From assembly GCA_002239025.1 (NCBI GenBank), contig MPNM01000014.1:1-64000 (forward strand): a DNA stretch of 64,000 nucleotides, read 5' to 3'. Made by a program: the position numbers and the translations under genes. The notes beneath the pieces are model-generated. The model made no database searches. It was not told the DNA's origin and saw only the letters and a list, made by a program, of their open reading frames with translations. Numbering within the stretch: position 1 is the first letter of the stretch; every line of letters starts with the position of its first letter. The DNA is from Chloroflexi bacterium bin125. GTDB lineage: Bacteria > Chloroflexota > Dehalococcoidia > Bin125. Below are positions 7,730 through 16,696 of this stretch, piece by piece.

Positions 7730-8974
7730 CTAGTCCCCGAACTCCGACGCGACCACTGCGAAGGCCTCGTCTGAGGCTTCGAGGGTGTGGGCGACGTCGT
7801 TGTCGTCCAATGCGGTTGAGAGGAAGCCATTGTGGACCGGGTGCAGGTAAACGCCTCGGTCAGCGAGTTCTGCGGCGAAGCGGTAGGCGCGGGGGACGTC
7901 TCTGGTCGAGAAATCGTCGCCATCGAACAGCATGAGCGGAATTGACACCGGACCGGTTTGTCTGATCCCGACGCCGTGGGAGTCGGCGACCTGCTGCCAA
8001 CCGTCTCGCAGGGCGTTGCCGATTCGATCCATACGTGCGATTCCGTCGGTTTCTTGCAGCGTGGTGATCGTCGCGTAGGCGGCGGCCATCGGCGCGGCGG
8101 TGAACCAGTAGGAGCCGGTGGCGAAGGTCTTCGCGACCGCTTCAGACAGGCTGTCGCGTCCCATCAGGGCAGAGATTGGTTGGCCGTTGCCGATCGCCTT
8201 GCAGTAGATGCTCAGATCCGGGTCGACACCGAGGGGCGCCCAACTGCCGGCGAGATCGAGACGGAAGCCACCTCGTACATCATCGAGGATGAGCGGAATG
8301 TTGTTTGCGTCGCAGAGATCGCGTACTCCCTGTGCGAACTCAACCGTCGGCATTTCCTGGTCGAGTCCTACGTCGTGACGGAAGGCCGAGACGATGATGG
8401 CCGCAGCGTCGCCCTCGGCTGCGTCGATCGCTGAGCGGACCGAGGCGAGATCATTGAACTCGTACTCGAGTGTGCCGTCTGCCTGTTGCGTCATGTCGCC
8501 CGCGGTGATCCAGGTAGGGGCGGCGCCGTGGTAGGCGTTATGGGCGCGGAGAATTGTGCCCTTGCCGGTCGAGGTACGGGCGACTGATGCTGCGTAGACG
8601 GTTGCGTCAGTGCCGTTCTTGGCGAACCAGGCCCAGTCTGCCCAGGGTGTGATGTCGACGAGCAGCTCGGCCAGTTCGACCATTTTTTCTGAGGGACCGT
8701 TCATGCAGTCGCCGACATCCTGCGCGTCTGCGATCGCTCGGTCGACGCCGGGGTGCTGGTAACCGAGCACGATTGGCCCGTAGGCGCAGATGTAATCGAT
8801 GTACTCGTTGCCATCCACATCCCAGAGGTGCGATCCCTCGCCCTTGGCGAAGAACTGCGGGAAGTTGGAAGGCAGGATTGCTGCGTTCTGGTGTCCGTAC
8901 ATGCCGTTGGGAATGACGGACTTGGCCCGCTCGCGTAGAGCCATATCGTTCGTTCGGTTGCGCTCAGTGCTCAT
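7730..8974 (-). CDS. Class III PLP-dependent aminotransferase (glutamate-1-semialdehyde aminomutase-like)
   Basis: This 414-residue fold-type I PLP enzyme belongs to aminotransferase class III. The PLP-binding lysine is Lys259 in YCKAIGNGQP. The Asp that contacts the pyridine nitrogen lies in ILDDVRGGFR (Asp231/232). The substrate region G-x-N-G-T-D-A near residue 120 resembles HemL. Fold and overall length match glutamate-1-semialdehyde 2,1-aminomutase relatives, but these include many catabolic aminotransferases. No haem genes are nearby, so hemL is not asserted. The ATG at 8974 is preferred over an upstream TTG because GAGGGA lies four bases before it. It is divergent from the acyl-CoA dehydrogenase homologue. 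Confidence 0.88.
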   Translation of the reverse strand: MSTERNRTNDMALRERAKSVIPNGMYGHQNAAILPSNFPQFFAKGEGSHLWDVDGNEYIDYICAYGPIVLGYQHPGVDRAIADAQDVGDCMNGPSEKMVELAELLVDITPWADWAWFAKNGTDATVYAASVARTSTGKGTILRAHNAYHGAAPTWITAGDMTQQADGTLEYEFNDLASVRSAIDAAEGDAAAIIVSAFRHDVGLDQEMPTVEFAQGVRDLCDANNIPLILDDVRGGFRLDLAGSWAPLGVDPDLSIYCKAIGNGQPISALMGRDSLSEAVAKTFATGSYWFTAAPMAAAYATITTLQETDGIARMDRIGNALRDGWQQVADSHGVGIRQTGPVSIPLMLFDGDDFSTRDVPRAYRFAAELADRGVYLHPVHNGFLSTALDDNDVAHTLEASDEAFAVVASEFGD

Positions 8975-9055
8975 TCGGTCCCTCAATCAGGATGTGTTCG
9001 CGACGCCAGTTCGTTATGAGCCCGAGTCTAGAGGCCCACCGATACCCTGCGCCTC

Positions 9056-10216
9056 ATGGCCCAATCGCCCAGCGTGTTCGCCCAGTATGAGGATCATCCG
9101 CTCGTTGAGGCGGCTCGTGAGTTGCAGCCGATGATTCGCGCATGCGCGGACGAGATTGAGGAAACTGGTTCGGTCCCACGTGAGATCATCGAAGCGCTCA
9201 CGGCTCGCGGGCTGTATCGGTTGAATCTGCCGGCGCGCAGCTACGGCGAGCAGGCGCATCCCTTGGTCGTGTTTCATGTCATTGAGGCGTTGGCGCATGC
9301 GGACGCGTCGACGGCCTGGGTGGTGATGATCGCCACCGAGGTGTCCCTGTTGGCGGCGTATCTGCCGAACCCGGTGCTGAGCCAGATGATCGGGGGCGAG
9401 GAACCGGGCGGGCCGAGTTGCCGGATCGTGGGCTCGTCGCGTGTGATGACGACGGCCGAACCGGATGAGTCGGGCTACCGGTTGAGCGGTCGCTTGAACT
9501 TCGTGAGCGGCGTTGAGCACGCGACCTACATCGTGGCCACGTTTTTGGACTTTGAAGATCGCGTGCGGTTTGCATTGCTGCCGCAGCGAGCAGGAACGAT
9601 CATTGAGACATGGGACGCGATGGGTCTGAGGGGCACAGGCAGCCACGACTGGGAAGTTGACAGGGCATTTGTCCAGAATGCGCATACCTGGGCGGCGTTG
9701 GATCCGCCATGTGCCGAAGGTCCGCAGTGGAATGTGCCCGACCGTTCACTGGTGGCCTGGATTGCCAACGCCGGACACGCTGTGGGCACTGCGCAAGGTG
9801 CGCTGGACGATCTGGCCGAGGTAGCGTCAGAGTCGACAACCGGAGACACAGCCGCCTTGCGAGAGCGAGAGCCGTTTCGCCTCGCGTTCGCACGGGCCCA
9901 GGCCGAGGTCTCGGCTGCCCGCGCCTTCGTGCAGGAAGCCTGGACGACCGCCTGGCCATCGATTGAGCAGGGGACTCCCGACACCAGGTTGCTGGGGAGA
10001 TGCCGGTTGGCCAACGTGCATGCGGTTCATGCCTGTGTGGATGCGATCGAGCTGCTGTTCCGGGCTGGTGGGACGAAGGCAGCGCGCCGGACCTGGACGC
10101 TGGAACGACGTTGGCGCGATCTGCAGACGGCTCGCCAGCATGGCGCAGCGTTGGAATGGAACTTCGACGCAGGTGTGGGTCCGTTGCTGGGCATGGAAGC
10201 GCGACGCAGCCGATAG
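9056..10216 (+). CDS. Acyl-CoA dehydrogenase-fold flavoprotein (HsaA/flavin monooxygenase-like)
   Basis: This 386-residue protein has the acyl-CoA dehydrogenase superfamily architecture: an N-terminal helical domain (about 10-115, including ASTAWVVMIATE), a beta-domain (about 120-215, with MGLRGTGSHDWEV, the family's G-T-G-S/T-x-x flavin-loop signature) and a C-terminal helical domain. It lacks the usual acyl-CoA dehydrogenase Glu base region and is closer to the HsaA/DszC-like group of flavin-dependent monooxygenases that share the fold. Substrate is unknown. It starts a same-strand run (CoA transferase, AhpD-like, PhyH), suggesting joint breakdown of an organic acid or ring compound. Confidence 0.85.
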   Translation: MAQSPSVFAQYEDHPLVEAARELQPMIRACADEIEETGSVPREIIEALTARGLYRLNLPARSYGEQAHPLVVFHVIEALAHADASTAWVVMIATEVSLLAAYLPNPVLSQMIGGEEPGGPSCRIVGSSRVMTTAEPDESGYRLSGRLNFVSGVEHATYIVATFLDFEDRVRFALLPQRAGTIIETWDAMGLRGTGSHDWEVDRAFVQNAHTWAALDPPCAEGPQWNVPDRSLVAWIANAGHAVGTAQGALDDLAEVASESTTGDTAALREREPFRLAFARAQAEVSAARAFVQEAWTTAWPSIEQGTPDTRLLGRCRLANVHAVHACVDAIELLFRAGGTKAARRTWTLERRWRDLQTARQHGAALEWNFDAGVGPLLGMEARRSR

Positions 10217-10336
10217 CTACACGATTCCTGGCGGAGCTATCGCAGTTTGGTCGATGTGGCTTAGCATGGCCGAATCAGAACGACTGGACGGGTGTGCGTG
10301 CTCGTTTGAGATCCAGCCGCTTCGCGTGGGAGACTT

Positions 10337-12922
10337 ATGGCCGGTCCGTTGGAGGGAATCACCGTACTGGACTTGACCAGCGGCGTTGCTGGTCCGTACG
10401 CGACGAAACTGCTTGCCGACTATGGGGCGAGAGTGATCAAGGCAGAGCCTCGCGGTGGCGATCCCTCGCGCCGCTTTGGTCCATTCCCTGGCGGCCAGCC
10501 CGACCCCGAGGCCTCCGGCCTCTTCATGCATCTCAACACCAACAAGCAGTCAATCGTGCTCGATCCGCACACCGACGATGGAGGCGCCACGGTACGGCGC
10601 CTGGCGCAACTGGTCGATGTCGTGGTTGAGGCATTGCCGCCGGGCGAGGCGGAGGCCGCCGGATGGGGCTGGGAAACGCTGCATGCGATCAATCACAAGC
10701 TGATCCTTTGCTCGATCACGCCGTATGGGCAGACGGGGCCATATCGCGACTACCGTGGCTCGGAGATCACGATGCAGGCGATCGGCGGTCCGTTGCACGC
10801 GACCGGCGCCGCCGACCGAGAGCCGATCAAAGTTGCAGGCCACTATGCCAGCTACCACGCCGGCGCAACGGCCGCCTTTGCCATCCTGCTCGCGCTTAAG
10901 CGTGTCCCCAAGGACGAGTTGGCCGGTGACTGGATCGACATTTCGATTTATCGCTGCCAGGCCGGCTGCCGCGATCGTCGAACGATTCAACTGGTGGCAG
11001 CTGAGTACAGCGGAGTGGCCCCTGGTCGCGCGCTACCGACCCGGCGCCTCGTGGGCTTTGGCATGTACCAATGCGCCGACGGCTTCGTGAACATCGTCGG
11101 TTCGGGTAACCGGATGCCCAGGTTGCTGCGCTGGGTTGGGCGCGAGGACCTGCTCGAGGACGAGGACTTCCTGGCTGGTCCCAGGTCTGGATCGGGATTC
11201 GGCGCCAAGGTTGACGAAGCGGTGGAGGCGCACCTCGCAGATGTCGGCAAGATTGAGGCAGTGGCCTCGGCGCAGGCCGCCGGGCTGTTGGCGGGAGCCG
11301 TGATGACGGTGCCCGATGTGCTCGAGGACCCGCAGCTCGAGTCCCGAGATTGGTGGCATCACATTACCCATTGGCATGGGTCGGAGCTGCCTTATCCTGG
11401 GTTCCCGTTCCGGATGAGTGAATCTCACCCGCCGCGGCCAAAGCGTTCGCCCCGACTCGGGGAGCACTCGCGGGTCGTCCTCGACCTGACCCCACCGGAC
11501 CCGCTCGAGGACGCGCGCCATACGCTGCCGGAGGGTCCGCTAAGCGCCTTGCACTTGCCGCTCGAAGGAATTCGTGTGGCGGCGATCACCGTGGTTTGGG
11601 CAGGTCCACACGTGGCGCAGCTTCTGGCCGAGTGGGGCGCGGACGTGATCAACGTCGAACCGGTAAATCGGATTCAGCCATATACACGAGGTGCGGAAAA
11701 CGTCCAGTCGCGTGAGACCATGCTGCGCGGCGCAGAGATCGGCGTTCAGCCCCAATATCCCGATGCCGAACCAGGCGTTGACCCCTGGAACCGATTTGCT
11801 TCATTCAACTCTCACGCTCGGAACAAACGATCGATGACTTGCGACATCATGTCGCCCGAGGGTCGTGACGCGTTCTTCAAACTCATTGAACAGTGCGATG
11901 TACTGGTCGAAAACAACGTACCTACCACGATTGACAAGGCAGGCATCACCTGGGAAGAAGTGCAGCAGGTGAACCCCAGGCTAATCATGCTGCGCATGCC
12001 GGCATTTGGGCTAGAGGGTCCATATTCCAGCTACCGCGCCTTCGGGCTGCATGTCGAGGCCATGGTCGGCCATACGCACTTGCGCGGATATCCCGACCGC
12101 GGTCCAGAGGGAATCGGCGAAACCCTGGCCAGCGACGGCCTCTCGGGTGTGCAGGGCGCTGTCGCTGTGCTGATGGCGCTGCGGCACCGCGAGCAGACCG
12201 GCGTCGGACAACAGATCGAAATGCCGCTCAACGAGGGCTTCATACCTACGCTGGCGGAGTATCTGTTCCAGTACTCGATGAATGGTGTCAATCCACCGTC
12301 ACAGGGCAACAGTCATCACATTCGCGCTCCATACGGCGTCTATCCCTGCCGCGGCGAGGATCAGTGGATCGCCATCGACATCGGTTCCGACACCGAGTTT
12401 GTGACCCTTTGCGATTCGCTGGCCGCCGGTCCGGGCGAGGCTTCGGTGCAGTCTGATCTGGCTCACGCACCGCTCGACACTCGCTTCACCCACGCCGAGG
12501 GACGCCTGGCCAACTCGGATGCGCTGGACGAACTGATCGCTCAGGAGACCAGGGTCTGGAACAAGGAAGACCTGTTCCACAAGCTGCAGGCCGCAGGCAT
12601 CTGCGCTGCGCCACTGAACGATCCGTTCGACGCGCTGTCGGATCGGCATCTACGTGAAGTCGGCTTCTTCGAGCAGATGACCATCGAAGGCGTCGGCACA
12701 CATCGTTATCCGGGGCTGACGTTCACCATGAGCCGGACCCCGAATCAACTACGTACGCCGCCGGCAAAGCTGGGCGAGCACAACCGGGAAATCTACTGCG
12801 ATCTGCTTGGTTTCTCGGAAGACGAACTCGCTGAACTGGAATCGAACGGCCTGGTTGGCACCGCATATCCCGACGAGCTCTTGCCCCGGTTCATGCGAAC
12901 TGATGCATCCACAAACGACTAA
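10337..12922 (+). CDS. Tandem-domain family III CoA transferase (CaiB/BaiF)
   Basis: This 861-residue protein is two CaiB/BaiF domains in one chain, roughly 1-390 and 405-850; a typical member is about 400 residues. Each half starts with the family signature (LEGITVLDLTSGVAGP and LEGIRVAAITVVWAGP). Family III enzymes move CoA between organic acids through an aspartyl-CoA anhydride; the Asp sits in a D-x-x-x-G motif. The second half keeps it (D600-G-L-S-G), whereas the aligned position in the first half reads S172-Y-H-A-G. I infer that the N-terminal half is catalytically dead or altered and serves as a built-in dimer partner, since the family works as interlocked dimers. GGGAG lies five bases before the ATG. 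The gene is followed nine to fifteen bases later by the AhpD-like gene. Confidence 0.92.
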   Translation: MAGPLEGITVLDLTSGVAGPYATKLLADYGARVIKAEPRGGDPSRRFGPFPGGQPDPEASGLFMHLNTNKQSIVLDPHTDDGGATVRRLAQLVDVVVEALPPGEAEAAGWGWETLHAINHKLILCSITPYGQTGPYRDYRGSEITMQAIGGPLHATGAADREPIKVAGHYASYHAGATAAFAILLALKRVPKDELAGDWIDISIYRCQAGCRDRRTIQLVAAEYSGVAPGRALPTRRLVGFGMYQCADGFVNIVGSGNRMPRLLRWVGREDLLEDEDFLAGPRSGSGFGAKVDEAVEAHLADVGKIEAVASAQAAGLLAGAVMTVPDVLEDPQLESRDWWHHITHWHGSELPYPGFPFRMSESHPPRPKRSPRLGEHSRVVLDLTPPDPLEDARHTLPEGPLSALHLPLEGIRVAAITVVWAGPHVAQLLAEWGADVINVEPVNRIQPYTRGAENVQSRETMLRGAEIGVQPQYPDAEPGVDPWNRFASFNSHARNKRSMTCDIMSPEGRDAFFKLIEQCDVLVENNVPTTIDKAGITWEEVQQVNPRLIMLRMPAFGLEGPYSSYRAFGLHVEAMVGHTHLRGYPDRGPEGIGETLASDGLSGVQGAVAVLMALRHREQTGVGQQIEMPLNEGFIPTLAEYLFQYSMNGVNPPSQGNSHHIRAPYGVYPCRGEDQWIAIDIGSDTEFVTLCDSLAAGPGEASVQSDLAHAPLDTRFTHAEGRLANSDALDELIAQETRVWNKEDLFHKLQAAGICAAPLNDPFDALSDRHLREVGFFEQMTIEGVGTHRYPGLTFTMSRTPNQLRTPPAKLGEHNREIYCDLLGFSEDELAELESNGLVGTAYPDELLPRFMRTDASTND

Positions 12923-12936
12923 TCGGAGGAATGATC

Positions 12937-13530
12937 GTGCCGCGACTTGAACCACAGACATTCGACACGCTCGATGACAACCAACGCGTGCTCTGGGACA
13001 ACATCACCACAGGCCCGAGAGGTAATCCTGATCGCGAACATGGTGGGCTCGCCGGCGCCGACGGCGCGCTGATCGGGCCGTTCAATGCGCTGTTCTTGTC
13101 TCCAGAAGTCGGTGACGCCGTTCAGAAGCTGGGTGCCGCGATTCGTTACAACACATCCTTGCCGTCCGACCTGCTGGAAGTCGCGATTTGCACCATGGGC
13201 GGCCACTGGCGGGCCAACTTTGAGTTTTGGGCGCACGCTCGGCTGGCGAAGAATGCCGGCGTTTCGGAAGGCGCAATCGATGCCATCCGTGACGGAGAGC
13301 AACCCTACTTCGGAGATGAACGACAGCAGACTGTGTACCAGTTCGGACGAGAGTTGATCGAGAACCAGCGTGTCTCGGACGAGACCTACGGTGCGCTGAA
13401 AGACATGATCGGCGAGAGTGGCGTGTTCGAAGTTGCCTCAGTGATGGGCTACTACGCATTGGTTTCGATCGGTCTGAACACATTCAACGTCGGTATGCCG
13501 CCGGGTGTCGAGTCGCCGTTCTCGGACTGA
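12937..13530 (+). CDS. Carboxymuconolactone decarboxylase/AhpD-like protein
   Basis: This all-helical protein is of the CMD/AhpD superfamily, 197 residues from the chosen start. The core is the segment SDLLEVAICTMGGHWRANFE followed by FWAHARLAKNAGVSEGAIDAI, the region that forms the active helix pair. The two-cysteine C-x-x-C of true AhpD is absent (only one Cys), so a peroxidase-reductase role is unlikely and a lyase or lactone-type role is more likely. The open frame begins at ATG 12931, but that ATG directly abuts GGAGGA. The GTG at 12937 has the correct six-base spacing and is taken as the start. It lies between the CoA transferase and dioxygenase genes and is probably co-transcribed. Confidence 0.85.
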   Translation: MPRLEPQTFDTLDDNQRVLWDNITTGPRGNPDREHGGLAGADGALIGPFNALFLSPEVGDAVQKLGAAIRYNTSLPSDLLEVAICTMGGHWRANFEFWAHARLAKNAGVSEGAIDAIRDGEQPYFGDERQQTVYQFGRELIENQRVSDETYGALKDMIGESGVFEVASVMGYYALVSIGLNTFNVGMPPGVESPFSD

Positions 13531-13544
13531 CTCGGGAGGCAGCG

Positions 13545-14396
13545 ATGCTCAGCCAGTTCGACCGCGACTTCTTCGACCAGCACGGCTATCTGGTCGTCCG
13601 CGGCCTGATTCCTCGCGAACAGGTCGACGGCGTGGTCAACGCGATCTGGGACTTTCTGGAGTTCGATCGAAACGATTCATCGGACTGGTATCGGGAGCCG
13701 CATCGGGTCAATGGCATGGTGGAGATGTATCACCACCAGGCGCTGTGGGATGTGCGTCAGAGTCCTCAGATCTATGAGCTGTTTCGGGAGCTGTTTGGTC
13801 AGGACGACCTCTGGGTGTTCATTGATCGAGCCAACCTAAAGCCTCCGCCGAATCCGGAGCACCCTGAATACGACCACCATGGCATGGTGCATTGGGACAT
13901 GGATGTACGTCAGTCGCCGACGCCATTCCAGGTACAGGGTGTGTTGTACCTGGTCGACACGAAGCAGGGCGAAGGCGGCTTCCAGTGCGTGCCCGGCGTT
14001 CATCGCCGAGCGGCGCAGGTATCGGCTGGCATCTCGAACGAAGATCTGCGGCATCAACAGTTGCACGAGCGCCTTTCGGAACGGATCGGACCGCCGATTG
14101 AGGTTGAGGCCAACGCCGGCGATTTCATCATCTGGCACTCGGCGCTGCCCCATGGCAATAGCCGGAACTATTCGGACAAGCCACGGCTGGCGCAGTATGT
14201 GCGTCTGTTTCCCGCTGACCCCGCGGATGAAGTATTGCGAGAGGCGAGGATCGCATCGTGGCGCGAGCGGTCGCATCCTGCCTTCCAGAATCCGCGAGCA
14301 TTTCCCGGCGATCCGCGAGGCAAGGAAGCTGACTCGCCGCCAGCGGAGTTGACCTCGCTGGGCCGAAAGCTCCTGGGCCTAGACGACTGGGACTAA
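13545..14396 (+). CDS. Phytanoyl-CoA dioxygenase (PhyH) family Fe(II)/2-oxoglutarate oxygenase
   Basis: This 283-residue protein is of the PhyH family, which hydroxylates substrates using Fe(II), 2-oxoglutarate and oxygen. The HxD iron motif is H116-W-D118 (VHWDMD). The distal iron histidine is H198 or H203 in IIWHSALPHGN, followed by an arginine-containing strand (YVRLFP) that can hold 2-oxoglutarate. It starts EQ...FFDQHGYLVVRGLI, the typical N-terminal strand. GGGAGG stands five bases before the ATG, 14 bases after the AhpD-like gene, so the two are almost certainly in one operon. The substrate is not deducible; the family is expanded in SAR202-type Chloroflexota. Confidence 0.92.
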   Translation: MLSQFDRDFFDQHGYLVVRGLIPREQVDGVVNAIWDFLEFDRNDSSDWYREPHRVNGMVEMYHHQALWDVRQSPQIYELFRELFGQDDLWVFIDRANLKPPPNPEHPEYDHHGMVHWDMDVRQSPTPFQVQGVLYLVDTKQGEGGFQCVPGVHRRAAQVSAGISNEDLRHQQLHERLSERIGPPIEVEANAGDFIIWHSALPHGNSRNYSDKPRLAQYVRLFPADPADEVLREARIASWRERSHPAFQNPRAFPGDPRGKEADSPPAELTSLGRKLLGLDDWD

Positions 14397-14434
14397 GTCC
14401 TGTCCACTCTCAGAGGCTCGCCAACACTCGCTCC

Positions 14435-14464
14435 GTCATTCCCGAGCTTGACTCGGGAATCTCG
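14435..14464 (+). repeat. Palindromic repeat, family 2, copy A
   Basis: The unit has the form GTCATTCCCG-spacer-CGGGAATCTCG and can form a hairpin (ATTCCCGAG/CTCGGGAAT). It lies 38 bases after the PhyH stop and may also serve as its terminator. An inverted relative is at 14549-14580. Confidence 0.65.
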
Positions 14465-14548
14465 CTGCGTTGCGCTCAGCGGTTGGCTGAGTCACAGCAG
14501 GCGTCCCCGCTTCCAGCCTCAGCCGTTCTGCCCTCTAGAGGTCAACGT

Positions 14549-14580
14549 GAGATACCCGCGACAAGCGCGGGTATGACGAG
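14549..14580 (-). repeat. Palindromic repeat, family 2, copy B (inverted)
   Basis: It reads GAGATACCCGCGACAAGCGCGGGTATGACGAG, the family 2 unit in the opposite orientation to 14435-14464. It sits between the convergent PhyH and EamA genes. Confidence 0.65.
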
Positions 14581-14627
14581 GACGTTGTGTTGAATCTCGA
14601 CAGCATTGTGAACAGCAATGAGTGCCC

Positions 14628-15590
14628 TTACTCAGGAGCTTCCGCAACGGGCTGGCGTCGCAGTTGGACGAGGGCGCTGCCGGTGACGAGGAGCACGACT
14701 CCGACGAGGACTTCGAAGCCGAGTGACTCGCCCAGGACCATCCAACTGAAGAAGACGCCGAAGATTGGCGCGAAGAGCATTGTGGCTGAGACCTGTGACG
14801 GAAAGTAGCGCTTGATCAGCCAGGTGTTGCCGATGAACCCGAAGCCGCCGATCACGATGCCCTGGTAGCACAGTGCAATCAGGAACTCGGGTGTCCAGAC
14901 CAGCGGTCCGGATTCGAGGAACACTCCGCCGAGGCCGAAGAGGATGACGGCGGCCACGGACTGCGTCATCAACAGCCGTGCCGGATGGATGCTCTGCGAG
15001 AAGTGAGACAAGTAGATCTGTCGCGTGCCGAGCAGCATCGCTGACGTCACAGTCATCAGGTCGCCCCAGACACTGGCGCCGGGCGCGCTGAATCCTCCGA
15101 CGAAGACGACGATGACGCCGCCGTAGGCGATCAGCAGTCCGCCGGTTCGGCGCACCGACATGTGATCGCCGGGAATGATGAAGTGTCCGAGCAGCGCGGT
15201 CCAGAGCGGGAAGGAGAAGATCAGTACGGATGCGTGGCCTGAGCTGGTGTGGTCGCCGCCGACGTACATCAGCATTGTTTGCACGACAAACAGGATGCCA
15301 AGGCCGAACAACGGCCGGAACTCGGCGCGCGTGGGTCGCAGGGTCGTGCGTGTGACGAGCGCGTAGCCGAGCACCACGATGCCGCCTAGCGTCATGCGGA
15401 TGGCGCTGAGACGCAGGGGTCCGACGCCCTCTTCGAGTCCGGCCTTGATCGCGACCGGTTGTCCTCCCCAGAGCAGGACGAGCAGCATCGCAAACGCGCC
15501 GGCGCGCAAGTTCAGCGGACGCCGGATTTGAGGCGCGTCCGGGAGAGTCTCGGCCTGTGGGTTCTGGGGAGCGTCGCGTTCGATGGCCAC
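14628..15590 (-). CDS. EamA/DMT family transporter
   Basis: This 320-residue inner-membrane protein has about ten hydrophobic helices and the internal twofold repeat of EamA transporters. The first half begins LLVLLWGGQPVAIKAGL and the second begins SVWGDLMTVTSAMLLG. Family members export amino acids, metabolites or drugs. It is soluble at the N-terminus for about 25 residues and ends in a polar tail. Its start is 20 bases from the next gene's stop on the same strand, so it may be co-transcribed with the BNR/MoaD pair. Substrate unknown. Confidence 0.88.
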   Translation of the reverse strand: MAIERDAPQNPQAETLPDAPQIRRPLNLRAGAFAMLLVLLWGGQPVAIKAGLEEGVGPLRLSAIRMTLGGIVVLGYALVTRTTLRPTRAEFRPLFGLGILFVVQTMLMYVGGDHTSSGHASVLIFSFPLWTALLGHFIIPGDHMSVRRTGGLLIAYGGVIVVFVGGFSAPGASVWGDLMTVTSAMLLGTRQIYLSHFSQSIHPARLLMTQSVAAVILFGLGGVFLESGPLVWTPEFLIALCYQGIVIGGFGFIGNTWLIKRYFPSQVSATMLFAPIFGVFFSWMVLGESLGFEVLVGVVLLVTGSALVQLRRQPVAEAPE

Positions 15591-15610
15591 GTACCGACGA
15601 TACCGCTAGA

Positions 15611-16696
15611 TCAGTGAGAGTCGGTGTCGCTGAGTGCCCAGGCTCGGACAGCGGTGACGGGCGCCAGGTGCTCGCGCAGCAGGTTCCAAGAGTCGCCGGC
15701 GTCGGACGAGCCATACAGCTCGCCGCCGCTGGAGCCGAAGTACACCCCCAGCGGATCGCAACTGTCTTGACCCAATGCGTGTCGATAGACGGTCTGGAAG
15801 AACTCGGCTTGAGGCAGCCCGTTCGACAGTCGCTCCCAGGTATCGCCGGCGTCACGGGTGCGGTAGACCGCCAGCGAGGCGCCGTAAGGCATGCGCGCCT
15901 GGTCTGAGTCGTGCGGAACGAAGTAGCAGGCGTCGGGATCGCGAGGATCGATAGCTGTCGGGAATCCGAACTCACCGGGCAGATCGGTACCGACATCGAC
16001 CCAAGTTTGGCCGTCGTCGTCGGAGCGATATTGGCCAAAGTGAGTCTGCTGCCAGAGTCGGCCGCGTTGCAGCGGATGCGCAATCAGTGAGTGGATGCAC
16101 GGCGCCATTTCCTGCATGTCGGGCGGCAGATGGTCGGAGCGAATCCCACGGTTACGCGGCTCCCAGGTCTGGCCGCCGTCGTAGGAGGCGAAGACGCCGG
16201 TTGATGAACCTCCCACGATCACGCGCTGCGGATCATTGGGATCGACGCAGATGTGATGGAACATCATCCCTGCGGCCCCTGGAACCCAGTACTCGCTGTA
16301 GGGATGCTCGGTCAGCGAAGTGACTTCCGCCCAGGTCTGGCCGTCGTCGGCTGAGTGAAAGAGTGCGCCCGGCATGATCCCGGCGTACAGCGAGCCCTCG
16401 ACTCCACCGGGCTCAACCATCCAGATCGACTCGACGGAACGCTCGCCGTCGGCAAACGAAGGAGTTCCCGCCTCTTGCCAGGATTCCCCCCAGTCGGTGC
16501 TGTAGTGCAGTCGCGGACCCCATTGCCAATGATTGGCGGCGCACCAGATCTTTCCGGTGCGAGCGTCATGCATCGAGTAATCGACGATCCAACCACTGCG
16601 CTGCAACTCCGACCACTCCCACTGGGATCGCTCATTTGAGCTCCGACCGATGATCAGTCCCTTGCGCGTGCTAACCAACAAACCTGCTTCGCTCAT
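15611..16696 (-). CDS. BNR/sialidase-like beta-propeller protein
   Basis: This 361-residue protein has repeated BNR-type Asp-box units (S-x-D-x-G-x-x-W): TDWGESW, ADDGQTW, YDGGQTW, DDDGQTW, RDAGDTW and SDAGDSW, spaced by about 50-60 residues. This predicts a six-bladed beta-propeller like those of exo-sialidases and plant-type YCF48/sortilin proteins. There is no signal peptide and no sialidase catalytic triad that I can identify, so a binding or chaperone role is as likely as hydrolysis. The ATG at 16696 follows GGAGATGAC and overlaps the stop of the MoaD-like gene (ATGA), implying translational coupling. The longer upstream frame is not preferred. Confidence 0.82.
   Translation of the reverse strand: MSEAGLLVSTRKGLIIGRSSNERSQWEWSELQRSGWIVDYSMHDARTGKIWCAANHWQWGPRLHYSTDWGESWQEAGTPSFADGERSVESIWMVEPGGVEGSLYAGIMPGALFHSADDGQTWAEVTSLTEHPYSEYWVPGAAGMMFHHICVDPNDPQRVIVGGSSTGVFASYDGGQTWEPRNRGIRSDHLPPDMQEMAPCIHSLIAHPLQRGRLWQQTHFGQYRSDDDGQTWVDVGTDLPGEFGFPTAIDPRDPDACYFVPHDSDQARMPYGASLAVYRTRDAGDTWERLSNGLPQAEFFQTVYRHALGQDSCDPLGVYFGSSGGELYGSSDAGDSWNLLREHLAPVTAVRAWALSDTDSH

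Noticed and set aside
14632-16083. A 483-residue minus-strand frame across the EamA and BNR genes
   Set aside because: It is a different frame of the same strand with Arg/Pro-rich low-complexity sequence; the EamA and BNR frames have the domain evidence.
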